64,000 nt of DNA from Novosphingobium sp. HII-3 (GTDB lineage: Bacteria; Pseudomonadota; Alphaproteobacteria; Sphingomonadales; Sphingomonadaceae), in NCBI RefSeq assembly GCF_002916655.1, contig NZ_PPSM01000014.1, positions 248,001 through 312,000 of the forward strand, given 5' to 3'. Shown in pieces: positions 20,001 through 25,132 of this stretch (position 1 is its first letter; each line of letters starts with the position of its first letter). The translations under genes were made by a program, and so were the position numbers. The notes beneath the pieces are model-generated. The model ran no database searches. It worked only from the letters and a program-made list of their open reading frames with translations, and was not told the DNA's origin.

Positions 20001-20340
20001 CGGTGCCAGTGGTAGCCAGTAGGCAGCGGCCTGCACTATCGGCGATGATTTCTAGCGCATCGGATTGATGCGGGTAGGGCGGGTTGAAGACCAGGCGGCC
20101 GCCAGCTTCGGAGCCAAGATGGGTCAGAAAGTCGCGCGCTACTTGCGGGATTGCGAGGTCTGCGAACTTCCGATCGCCCTGATAGATGGGCGTACTTTCA
20201 ATATAGGCGCGTTGGGAGATCGTTCCGGGCTGGTCGAGGATCAATCGCCGCAGATCGACGAGATTTGGGTTGGAGATATGATAAGTCGCTTCGATGTACG
20301 CACTTAGAGCACGATGCAAATTCGACAGTTCGCTGAACAT
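14050..20340 (-). CDS. DruE/DrmB-like giant DUF1998 helicase
   Basis: The product is 2096 residues from the ATG at 20340, preceded by a GGGGGCGGA ribosome site; a frame start at 20394 is less likely. Walker A is TGTGSGKT (111-118), the DEAH box lies at 337-340 (VLDEAHLYRGASG), then SATS-like ATSASF. Motifs V/VI read TTTMEVGIDIGSL and YQQRAGRAGRRG. Cys pairs form putative zinc ribbons (CGKCGYAKLE...CPACKK; YCPACGRTEP). The DUF1998/MZB cluster is GCTCSSSCYNCLRSHKNRWDH near residue 1810. Length and layout fit DruE of Druantia (about 2100 residues) better than the shorter DrmB of DISARM. It heads a three-gene leftward operon with the NERD helicase and a 331-residue protein. Confidence 0.88.
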   Translation of the reverse strand: MFSELSNLHRALSAYIEATYHISNPNLVDLRRLILDQPGTISQRAYIESTPIYQGDRKFADLAIPQVARDFLTHLGSEAGGRLVFNPPYPHQSDALEIIADSAGRCLLATTGTGSGKTETFLLPILMKLANEAATRPEQFAERAVRSIILYPMNALVNDQLGRLRRLLGASSVREWFTEQAGRPAKFARYTGRSLYPGQRTEDRNKRRLKSLNFYRDLERDAQTDETVAAQIDQLRSLGRWPAKPADADGENGMTKWLGSGKRWIGPDQKFQRAIERVEDPELLLRHEVQDQAPDLLITNYSMLEYMLLRPIERSIFERTRAFFEANPDERLLFVLDEAHLYRGASGTEVALLIRRLRNRLGLTPDRMQVIATSASFSDGEAAKTFIGGLVGRDEDMIEVLRGKKHARQPSASGNAPLATALAACRTEQLKDVDPVQRIAALAPLLTFRRDALSADRLMVASSTPKAVEVTLVGVDASLKTISETLSISPHGSAQTSNAYLALTEVAGADGIHVGRSADRPDISIADGQTLVVRDGLQRAIHAALEELPVIGRLVNLTGGATTSSDPATEEPQAPIALDAMGDLLFDGDISDAVRSAATDALLELASYAKAEPDGQPLLAARVHALFRGLPGLWGCADEACVVVPSGIGPGPTGMLYAQSTRECGCRARVFEIHTCRDCGVAYFNAFALNPSQPDFLWAEDIGDIDDVDGVVRPVQILLEDPGFDADKYCTSSFLDPLTGRVGSKSPDAREIWLPRPKKDVEPGHFEKCPHCEANGSQIMDHQTKGDEPFQELISVQLLDQPARVEATSPLKGRKSLIFSDGRQAASRLSGKLKNFSLQDSIRPLLLAGLRMLEERFGQPVPLGYAYPAILYACAKFDVNFRLPGAEHEEFARDLRKVHGFIRDEGDYAEFRDLADTLNKTHVKSVRAPLARVLANRHTGLLPLALAAPEAMLTDNQKRRMGALPVPPVGTGTDDDKRQALLDLWLTQSLAAGSVLVEGTPSEWIDSTDGPALKRSSGRHTALLEKLLTGRWHRAQFGANAKPDASWIDFLTTTFAQNHNAKGFFINAAKVRLRPESEVDWRRCGHCTLAQPVNLLMGAMCVKCGKDTDPLDPRQDTVFRTRKYLYRKLVERLEAEGDQGYVPYPFVAEEHTAQLNDAGQDQAFSRAEWYELRFQDLDVPGPRGERAGAVDVLSCTTTMEVGIDIGSLTAVALRNVPPGRANYQQRAGRAGRRGSSLSTVLTFAGSDSHDQRFFADPQTMVGGPVPDPVLNLDNREIVQRHAFALILSLFQQERIETPPTDGDAQASNIFESLGKLAEFRDPDPKGFTFAGLKVWLASNTALIDSALRDVIPSSAIEGDPDAFFANVPQKLLVSLETVGAGTGEVDLVAADPVITAEEGPAFDFGIEDYGGDADMFDTPADEMPAEEAHETGEVNPEAPLKPQNLLDRLFTKAVLPRYAFPTDVVSFTVFDPSSTAYRAEIAYSPQAGLTQALSQYAPGREVWVDGRKFRSMAIYSGFQKDRINAYRAQRLYYECGKCGYAKLEDIDDTHRRGDTEDCPACKKKAGMGPAERWVVPVGFAHPHDEAFELAGDENPLPTRPTRAKLSAPQFEQQHELGKLDRPDGSGFAAWASKQTLMVTNLGVRKPGAAETGFLYCPACGRTEPTSWSEGKLASSKPHPRPYPDHRKQPEFCDGRGRALVLGHEFLTDIALFSFKLAPELHVPAGSTAGRIVLTTIAEALSIAAAGLLDVDAADIGGGHRAALNEGGARGSEVEVFLYDTAPGGAGFVRAAARDPAALLQLALDLLEGCTCSSSCYNCLRSHKNRWDHADLDRHLGATFLRHVLYGERPWVPTEVEDRLLDLLATDLKDKGETIERPQPGELLLPDYGNRSLIISHPLIREKPGSKRAHARGSSASDRYLDQLLVDRALPAAIIQALDASSTSIEDDPPFAWSETGVPVYRSLAALAGSGAELPVTAEFANIPGAPEGSFIVQLDVETMENTKLGEARPFTRGTWHLFSRARVPDKMPMLVRRTDGKSFQASSSAVTFGRVGTSMKDSGMERYRIVYGSLRPTARAEQINVDAVELLGAFHKVLGA

Positions 20341-20913
20341 TCCGCCCCCAAAAACAGACAACTCTAGCCTGCCGCTAAGTAATGGCCATAACAAGAGAAT
20401 TCATGCAAGCATGACCCCGCTTCCGCCCCCATCCGGGCGCGCATCAGCAGGGGATGGGCTCCAAGCCGTTGGAATGCTCATCAGCGCTTGAGCGTCTGCA
20501 GTCGTTCGCAATTTTGGGTGGCAATGACCTCGTCAGCGGAACGTCGGCATCGTTCTTCGGATCGCCATTGTCTGCTCTGCTTATTTGTACCGAGTCCGCG
20601 ATAATGGTTGTTGAGGCCGAGTATGCCTGAACTGATGCGGTGAAGGGAGGCATCCACGTTGGAAAGTTCCGTCATCGAGAACCCATCATGCGGCGGCCTA
20701 TGCCGACCGCGAAGACGCCCCTGAACCCGGTATACGGTCAGCTCAAAATCTGCTTGCCAATGGTGCTGCGATTAGATGACCGCATCAGTTCAGATCGTCC
20801 TTCTGCTATGATGAATGGGCGATGTGTTCGTGCCCCCCCTTTATAGCTGTTTGAGGTTGGGCTACCCTCAAAGCCTGATCGGTTCTGGCAGAAAATCTCG
20901 TGAAGGAAATGAG
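20341..20913. other. Divergent intergenic region between DruE-like gene and island dut
   Basis: These 573 bases hold the promoters for the leftward DruE-like operon and rightward island dut. I see no convincing gene; short frames on both strands (for example 20481-20675 minus and 20640-20846 plus) resemble no family. The region contains a 15-base inverted repeat spanning 20627-20793 and a 7-base hairpin (TTTGAGG...CCTCAAA, 20850-20872) about 40 bases before dut. Confidence 0.55.
20627..20793. repeat. 15-base perfect inverted repeat enclosing 137 bases
   Basis: CTGAACTGATGCGGT at 20627-20641 is the exact reverse complement of ACCGCATCAGTTCAG at 20779-20793. The 137 bases between them carry no recognised gene. 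The arrangement could be the stem of a structured RNA or the ends of a small non-autonomous element. No target-site duplication is obvious beside the arms. Confidence 0.7.
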
Positions 20914-21384
20914 TTGAGCATCCCCGAATTTGAGTTACGTGTCCTTGATGAGCGAATCCAGGAATGGGGCCTTCCCTCGTTTCAGACGGACATGTCGGCG
21001 GGCATCGATATGTACGCCTGCCTTGATGCACCTTTAGAACTCCGTCCCCAAGCCGATGCCGTACTGATCCCGACAGGCGTTGCGATATTGATGAACAACC
21101 CTAATGTCGTTGCGTTCCTGTTGGCGAGATCGGGGCTTGGCCACAAAAAAGGGGTTATTCTCGGTCAATCTGTCGGCACCATCGACGCTGACTATGCGAA
21201 TCAGATTTTTATCAGCACATGGTTACGCACGCCCCCCGGTAGCGACCCGGTGATAATCAATCCTGGCGATCGTATCGCACAACTGGTCTTCCTGCCGATC
21301 CTTCGGCCCACTTTTCGTGTCGTAGAGAATTTCTCTGCGACCACCTCCCGCGGGATGGGCGGGTTTGGCTCAACCGGCGTTTGA
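20914..21384 (+). CDS. dut: dUTP diphosphatase carried by the island
   Basis: The product is 156 residues from a TTG start at 20914, chosen because AAGGA lies six bases upstream and the homology begins at once (SIPEFELRVLDERIQEWG). All five trimeric dUTPase motifs are visible: SAGIDMYA, ARSGLGHKKG, GTIDADYANQI, PGDRIAQLV and the P-loop-like RGMGGFGSTG. It hydrolyses dUTP to dUMP, feeding dTMP synthesis and keeping uracil out of DNA. Motif 3 is divergent (DADYAN rather than D-DYRG), precisely the part at which the host gene is broken. It lies directly upstream of the host dut remnant and presumably restores the activity lost by insertion. Confidence 0.85.
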   Translation: MSIPEFELRVLDERIQEWGLPSFQTDMSAGIDMYACLDAPLELRPQADAVLIPTGVAILMNNPNVVAFLLARSGLGHKKGVILGQSVGTIDADYANQIFISTWLRTPPGSDPVIINPGDRIAQLVFLPILRPTFRVVENFSATTSRGMGGFGSTGV

Positions 21385-21639
21385 GATGGTAGTTCCAGCA
21401 GTTCGTTTCCAAGCGCATACGGCGTTCGCCGGCGTCAAAGCAGACGGAAGTGAATTGAAAGGAACTGAAGGAAAGCATTGAAGTGACAATCGCAACTTCT
21501 AGACGGCAATCGGGCATGCGGCGCGCAAGTAGCGGAAGACCTGGCTTCAGCCCGGTCAGCCGCCCCTCGCAATCCGCCCGTAGGGGCTTCTTTACTGAGG
21601 CACCTGTGCGGGGCGAGCGGGTCACCGCCTTCGGCGGTT

Positions 21640-21684
21640 ACGATCGGTTGACTTCGAAAATAAATTTCGAAGTCAACCGATCGT
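21640..21684. repeat. 20-base perfect palindrome with 5-base loop
   Basis: The arm at 21640-21659 (ACGATCGGTTGACTTCGAAA) is the exact reverse complement of 21665-21684, with ATAAA between. It is not followed by a T-run on either strand, so it is not a typical intrinsic terminator. Its position 125 bases from the inferred island-host junction suggests a recombinase, transposase or replication-protein site. Confidence 0.85.
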
Positions 21685-21731
21685 CCAGAATGGGCGTCGG
21701 TCTTACCAACAACCCTCGCGAATCGGGGGAC

Positions 21732-21793
21732 GGGTTCACCCAAAGAAAATGGGTGAACCCTAAAACACCCCTATTCCATCTAGGGTTCACCCA
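21732..21793. repeat. Three copies of GGGTTCACCCA at the island end
   Basis: GGGTTCACCCA occurs at 21732-21742 and 21783-21793, and inverted at 21750-21760. The first two copies form a hairpin with a seven-base loop. The third lies about 17 bases before the first host dut codons that align with dUTPase. Clusters of one short word in mixed orientation beside a junction are typical of transposase or integrase binding sites at element ends. Confidence 0.75.
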
Positions 21794-21809
21794 AACCGGT
21801 GACCTGAAG

Positions 21810-22013
21810 GCCGATTACCGCGGCGAGTTGAAGGTCATCCTGATCAACCATGGGGCGGAAGCCTTCGACATCCGTCGCGGCGACCGGGTTGCCCAACTCG
21901 TGCTCGCGCCCGTGACGCGGGCGTCGTGGGTGGAGGTCGACGAGCTTGACACCACCATGCGCGGCGAAGGCGGCTTCGGCTCCACGGGGGGCGTGGCCGC
22001 GCTCGGCAACTGA
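21810..22013 (+). pseudogene. dut: 3' remnant of host dut
   Basis: From about 21,810 the frame reads [15 protein letters not shown], then [15 protein letters not shown] and [11 protein letters not shown]: dUTPase motifs 3 (second half), 4 and 5, ending at 22,013. Motifs 1 and 2 and the start codon are absent upstream in this window. The remnant is close in style to ordinary alphaproteobacterial Dut, and its motif 3 is the usual DYRGE, unlike the island copy. About 67 codons survive. The missing 5' part should lie at the other, unseen end of the island. Confidence 0.8.
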
Positions 22014-22027
22014 GCCGGCGTGGCGGG

Positions 22028-22222
22028 TCAGGAATGCCTGTCGGCGTCCTGCGAACGGATCCGCATGCGGCGGTTCCTGCGCCAGCGCAGGCCGTACCAG
22101 CCCGCGCCGCCCAGGCCGCACAGCATCATCGCGCCCTTCGCCAGCGTTTCGAAAGCAGCGCTGAGGGCGCCGATCGTGACGCCCCAGAAAAGCTGCGAGA
22201 GGATGGCCATGAAATTGTGCAT
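22028..22222 (-). CDS. Small putative membrane protein (64 aa)
   Basis: The ATG at 22222 follows a GGTGGA ribosome site. The first 45 residues are hydrophobic (MHNFMAILSQLFWGVTIGAL, then LAKGAMMLCGLGGAGWYGL), giving one or two membrane segments, followed by a basic Arg-rich tail (RWRRNRRMRIRSQ) that would stay in the cytoplasm. I recognise no family. It lies downstream of the DUF4136 gene, beyond a terminator-like hairpin, so it is probably transcribed from its own promoter. Confidence 0.45.
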   Translation of the reverse strand: MHNFMAILSQLFWGVTIGALSAAFETLAKGAMMLCGLGGAGWYGLRWRRNRRMRIRSQDADRHS

Positions 22223-22268
22223 CGTGAGTCCACCGTGGCTGCCTGGAAGCGATCCGGCAACACAGAAA

Positions 22269-22301
22269 GGACGGGCCCGCACTGTTTCAGCGGACCCGCC
22301 C
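22269..22301 (-). terminator. Intrinsic terminator after the DUF4136 gene
   Basis: On the minus strand, a 12-pair stem (GGGCGGGTCCGC against GCGGGCCCGTCC, two G-U pairs) with a nine-base loop is followed by TTTCTGT. It lies 50 bases after the stop of the leftward DUF4136 gene. Confidence 0.65.
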
Positions 22302-22350
22302 CTCGGTGTCTCCCACTCTTTGCAGGGGGGAGCCTGTCAGAATACAAGCG

Positions 22351-23028
22351 TCACTTATTCTCGGGCGCGACTGTAATGCGCACGGTCTCCCCGGAGTTCC
22401 CAGGGAAGTTCGTGAACATCGCCTCGATGAGATTGGGAACGAGATACTGCAGGCGATTGGATGTGGACACGGCTTCTGCCTTGCCTTCGAACAGCCGCTG
22501 GCCGTCGACCGCGCGATCGATCTTCAGGCCGATGCCGCTGGTGTAGATGGTGTAGGACTGGATGCTGTTGTCGAAGAACGGATCATACCAGCCGTAGCGC
22601 CAGGGGCCACCCCAGCTGCCACCCCAGCCACCCCAGCTGCGTCCGTAGAAGCCGCCGTAACCCCACGGGCCCCACGGTCCGGCCGGCCCGATGTTGGTGC
22701 TACGCACCCGCTCGCGACCGTTGTCGACGCCGTAGTCGAAGCGGACGATGAGCGTCGCCTGGGCAGGATCGTCGACGGCGGTGTAGCCGAGCTTCACCAT
22801 GCGATCGCGCACCAGCGAAGCGTACTGGTTGAACTCCAGTCCACCCGACAGCTTGGGATCGTCGGCGACGACCGCGAAGCTCTGGCCGGTCGGCGCCGGA
22901 AGCTGCGTCGTGAAACGGGAAACGTCGGCCTTGAAGGGCGTTGCGCAAGCGGCAAGCGCCAGCAGCAGCAGCGCGGCGGCGGCCATCCTCAGCCTGCCGA
23001 GCTGCGATCCGGAATGATACGTCATCAT
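22351..23028 (-). CDS. DUF4136 family lipoprotein
   Basis: The start is one of two adjacent ATGs (23028 or 23025) behind GGAGC. A signal peptide with lipobox LALAAC precedes Cys at about residue 26, so the mature protein should be lipid-anchored. The body has the DUF4136 pattern: FVVADDPK-like strand, LEFNQYASLVRDRMVKLGY, then ATLIVRFDYGVD, and a C-terminal IGLKIDRAVDGQRLFEGKAE strand. A Gly/Trp/Tyr-rich insert (roughly residues 115-150) interrupts the domain. The function is unknown; related proteins are envelope lipoproteins. It is divergent from the MOSC gene. Confidence 0.8.
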   Translation of the reverse strand: MMTYHSGSQLGRLRMAAAALLLLALAACATPFKADVSRFTTQLPAPTGQSFAVVADDPKLSGGLEFNQYASLVRDRMVKLGYTAVDDPAQATLIVRFDYGVDNGRERVRSTNIGPAGPWGPWGYGGFYGRSWGGWGGSWGGPWRYGWYDPFFDNSIQSYTIYTSGIGLKIDRAVDGQRLFEGKAEAVSTSNRLQYLVPNLIEAMFTNFPGNSGETVRITVAPENK

Positions 23029-23240
23029 TTTTGCTCCACCAAGGCGAAGAGCGCTGACGCCCCACTCCGGCGCGGCCTTCGTTTTTGAAACCATCTTTTC
23101 GTCTATCAACAGCCCTGAACAGCGGTTGAACAGACGCAAGCGCGCGACGGACCGTTCTGCCGCGTCCTCGCGAACATCCACCGCCCGGGCGGGCAACACG
23201 GGTTGATCGCCTGCAGGTCATGTAGGTAGGAAGCTGCCCG

Positions 23241-23897
23241 ATGACGAGTCCGTTCCCAATATTATCCGTGCTTTGCGGAAAGGTTGCCCCGTTTCGCGGC
23301 GACGGGCAGCCCAGCGCGATAGCCAAGTCTCCCGCCGTCGGGCACGTCGCGGTGGGCCGGCTTGGGCTGGAAGGCGACGAGCAGGCCGATAGCGCCGTTC
23401 ACGGCGGACCGGACAAGGCGATTCATCACTACCCGCACGATCATTACGGCTTTTGGGCCGAGACGATCGGACAGCATCCGCTGCTGGCAAACTTTGGAGC
23501 CTTCGGAGAGAATATCGCCACGCTCGGCCTCACCGAAGGGGAAGTCTGCATCGGCGATCGCTGGCGGCTCGGCACCGCACTGGTGGAGGTGAGCCAGGGT
23601 CGCCAGCCCTGCTGGAAGCTCGATCATCGCTTTGATGGCGCGCGGGTGAATGCGGGCGTCGTGCGATCGCGGCGCGCTGGCTGGTACTATCGCGTTCTGG
23701 AAGAGGGCTCTGTCGGAGCAGGCGACCATCTCGCGCTCGTCGAGCGGCCGTACCCGGGATGGAGCGTGCTGCGCGTGTTCGGGCTGCTGATCGCCGGGGA
23801 GCACAGGCATGACCGGCCCGGGCTCGAGGCGCTTGGCTCCGTTGTCGCCCTGGCCGAGCCGTGGATGCGGCGCCGGGAGAAACTGCTCGCCGGCTGA
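23241..23897 (+). CDS. MOSC domain protein (YiiM-like)
   Basis: The product is 218 residues. The MOSC core is clear: GRLGLEGDEQADSAVHGGPDKAIHHYPHDHY (about 33-63), FGENIATLGL, and the conserved Cys in SQGRQPCWKLDHRF (near 120). A C-terminal helical extension (3-alpha type) follows. MOSC proteins carry or transfer sulfur to molybdenum cofactor-dependent enzymes. YiiM of E. coli is part of a Moco-dependent detoxification of N-hydroxylated bases. The exact substrate here is not set by the sequence. It stands alone, between divergent and convergent neighbours. Confidence 0.82.
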   Translation: MTSPFPILSVLCGKVAPFRGDGQPSAIAKSPAVGHVAVGRLGLEGDEQADSAVHGGPDKAIHHYPHDHYGFWAETIGQHPLLANFGAFGENIATLGLTEGEVCIGDRWRLGTALVEVSQGRQPCWKLDHRFDGARVNAGVVRSRRAGWYYRVLEEGSVGAGDHLALVERPYPGWSVLRVFGLLIAGEHRHDRPGLEALGSVVALAEPWMRRREKLLAG

Positions 23898-23930
23898 CGC
23901 GGGTGCCGGCCGCACCCGCGCCGCCTGTGA

Positions 23931-24950
23931 TCAGCCGCGAACGAGGCCCAGCGCCTCGTAGGTCTTGTCAAGCGTCGGCACCGCCAGCGCGCGCGCCTTT
24001 TCGGCACCCTTGCGCAGGATCGCATCGAGCCCGGCCTTGTCTTCCCGCAGTTGCAGGAAACGGGCGTTGATGGGCGCAAGCGTCTCAACCAGCAATTCGC
24101 CCAGTGCCGGCTTGAACTTGCCGAAGCCTTCGCCCCCAAACTCCGCCAGCACCGCGTCGACGGTGGTGCCGGCCATGACCGCGTAGATCGCGACGAGGTT
24201 CCGGGCCTCGGCGCGTCCTTCCAGGCCGGCGGCCTCAGCTGGCAGCGGCTCGGGATCGGTCTTGGCCTTCTTGACCTTCTGCATGATGGTGTCGGCGCTG
24301 TCCGTCATGTTGATGCGGCTCATGTCGGAGGGGTCGGACTTGCTCATCTTCGAGGAGCCGTCGCGCAGGGACATGATGCGGGCCGCTTCGGGCGGAATGA
24401 ACGCATCGGGCAGCGTGAACAGCGGCGCGTCCTCGGGGCAGAAGTCGTTGTTGAACTTCTGCGCGATGTCGCGGGCAAGCTCCAGGTGCTGCTTCTGATC
24501 CTCGCCCACCGGAACGTGCGTGGCCTGGTAAAGGAGGACGTCGGCAGCCTGAAGCACGGGGTAGGTAAAGAGCGCAACGCTGGCGCCTTCGCGGTTCTTG
24601 CCGGCCTTGTCCTTCCACTGGGTCATGCGGTTCAGCCAGCCCATGCGCGCGGTGCCGTTCAGCAGCCACTGCAACTCGGCGTGCTGCGGAACCTGCGCCT
24701 GGTTGAACAGGATCGAACGATCCGGGTCGATGCCGCAGGCGACCAGCGCCGCCACCATCTCGCGGGTGTTGGCCGCGAGCTCCGCGGGCGTGTGCGGCAT
24801 CGAGATCGCGTGAAGATCGGCAAGGAAGTAGAGGCACTGCCCGCCGCTTGCGGTGACCTCGTCCTGCATCTTCACCCAGTTGCGGATCGCGCCCAGGTAG
24901 TTGCCGAGGTGCAGGTTGCCGGTGGGCTGGATGCCGGAGACGATACGCAT
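23931..24950 (-). CDS. trpS: Tryptophanyl-tRNA synthetase
   Basis: The product is 339 residues, the normal length for bacterial TrpRS. The HIGH-type signature is [11 protein letters not shown] (10-20) and the KMSKS loop is [11 protein letters not shown] (near 204). It charges tRNA-Trp with tryptophan in the cytoplasm. It is the second gene behind murJ on the same strand with about 180 bases between them, so they may be co-transcribed, an order often seen in sphingomonads. Confidence 0.97.
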   Translation of the reverse strand: MRIVSGIQPTGNLHLGNYLGAIRNWVKMQDEVTASGGQCLYFLADLHAISMPHTPAELAANTREMVAALVACGIDPDRSILFNQAQVPQHAELQWLLNGTARMGWLNRMTQWKDKAGKNREGASVALFTYPVLQAADVLLYQATHVPVGEDQKQHLELARDIAQKFNNDFCPEDAPLFTLPDAFIPPEAARIMSLRDGSSKMSKSDPSDMSRINMTDSADTIMQKVKKAKTDPEPLPAEAAGLEGRAEARNLVAIYAVMAGTTVDAVLAEFGGEGFGKFKPALGELLVETLAPINARFLQLREDKAGLDAILRKGAEKARALAVPTLDKTYEALGLVRG

Positions 24951-25132
24951 GGTCGCGTCCTTAGTCAGTTGTCAGGGGTTTTGAGAAAGGCGCCGTGGGG
25001 CGCGATGCAAAGGTGCGTTCAGCGAGTCACGGGCGCGCGCTATCGCCAGGCCTGGCGGGCGATGCGCGTGTTCAGGGGCGAACGAGTCTGCATGCCGAGG
25101 GCTCATAGCACAGTCGATCGCGGATGGAAGCC

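Larger units (their letters stand above)
1..21809. mobile_element. Accessory/defence island ending inside host dut
   Basis: The stretch from the left edge to about 21,810 carries defence-type helicases, a DUF736 remnant and several unknown genes. It ends abruptly inside a dut reading frame, after which normal sphingomonad core genes follow. The right boundary is inferred from where conserved dUTPase sequence (ADYRGEL onward) begins. The left boundary and the missing 5' part of host dut lie outside the window. No integrase or transposase is visible here, so the mobilisation mechanism is unknown. The intergenic stretches at 623-932 and 20,341-20,913 look more AT-rich than the core region. Confidence 0.75.
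21385..21809. other. Island right end: palindromes and repeated motifs, no gene
   Basis: These 425 bases lie between the stop of island dut and the host dut remnant. An open frame (from 21483) runs through into the dut remnant, but its upstream part has no dUTPase similarity. Contents are a weak hairpin (GCCCCT...AGGGGC, 21562-21587) followed by T-rich sequence that may end dut transcription, a 20-base perfect palindrome (21640-21684), and three copies of an 11-base word (21732-21793). Confidence 0.6.

Noticed and set aside
933-20340. DISARM system
   Set aside because: The DUF1998 helicase and SNF2 helicase recall DrmB and DrmD, but there is no DNA methyltransferase and no DrmA- or DrmC-like (PLD) gene, and DruA is present.
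20481-20675. Minus-strand 64-residue frame as a transposase remnant
   Set aside because: The start region (MTELSNVDASLHRISSG) looks protein-like, but I could not tie it to any transposase or other family.
20914-22013. Simple tandem duplication of dut
   Set aside because: The two copies differ in every motif context, and the second lacks its first two thirds. Insertion of a foreign element with its own dut explains this better than duplication.
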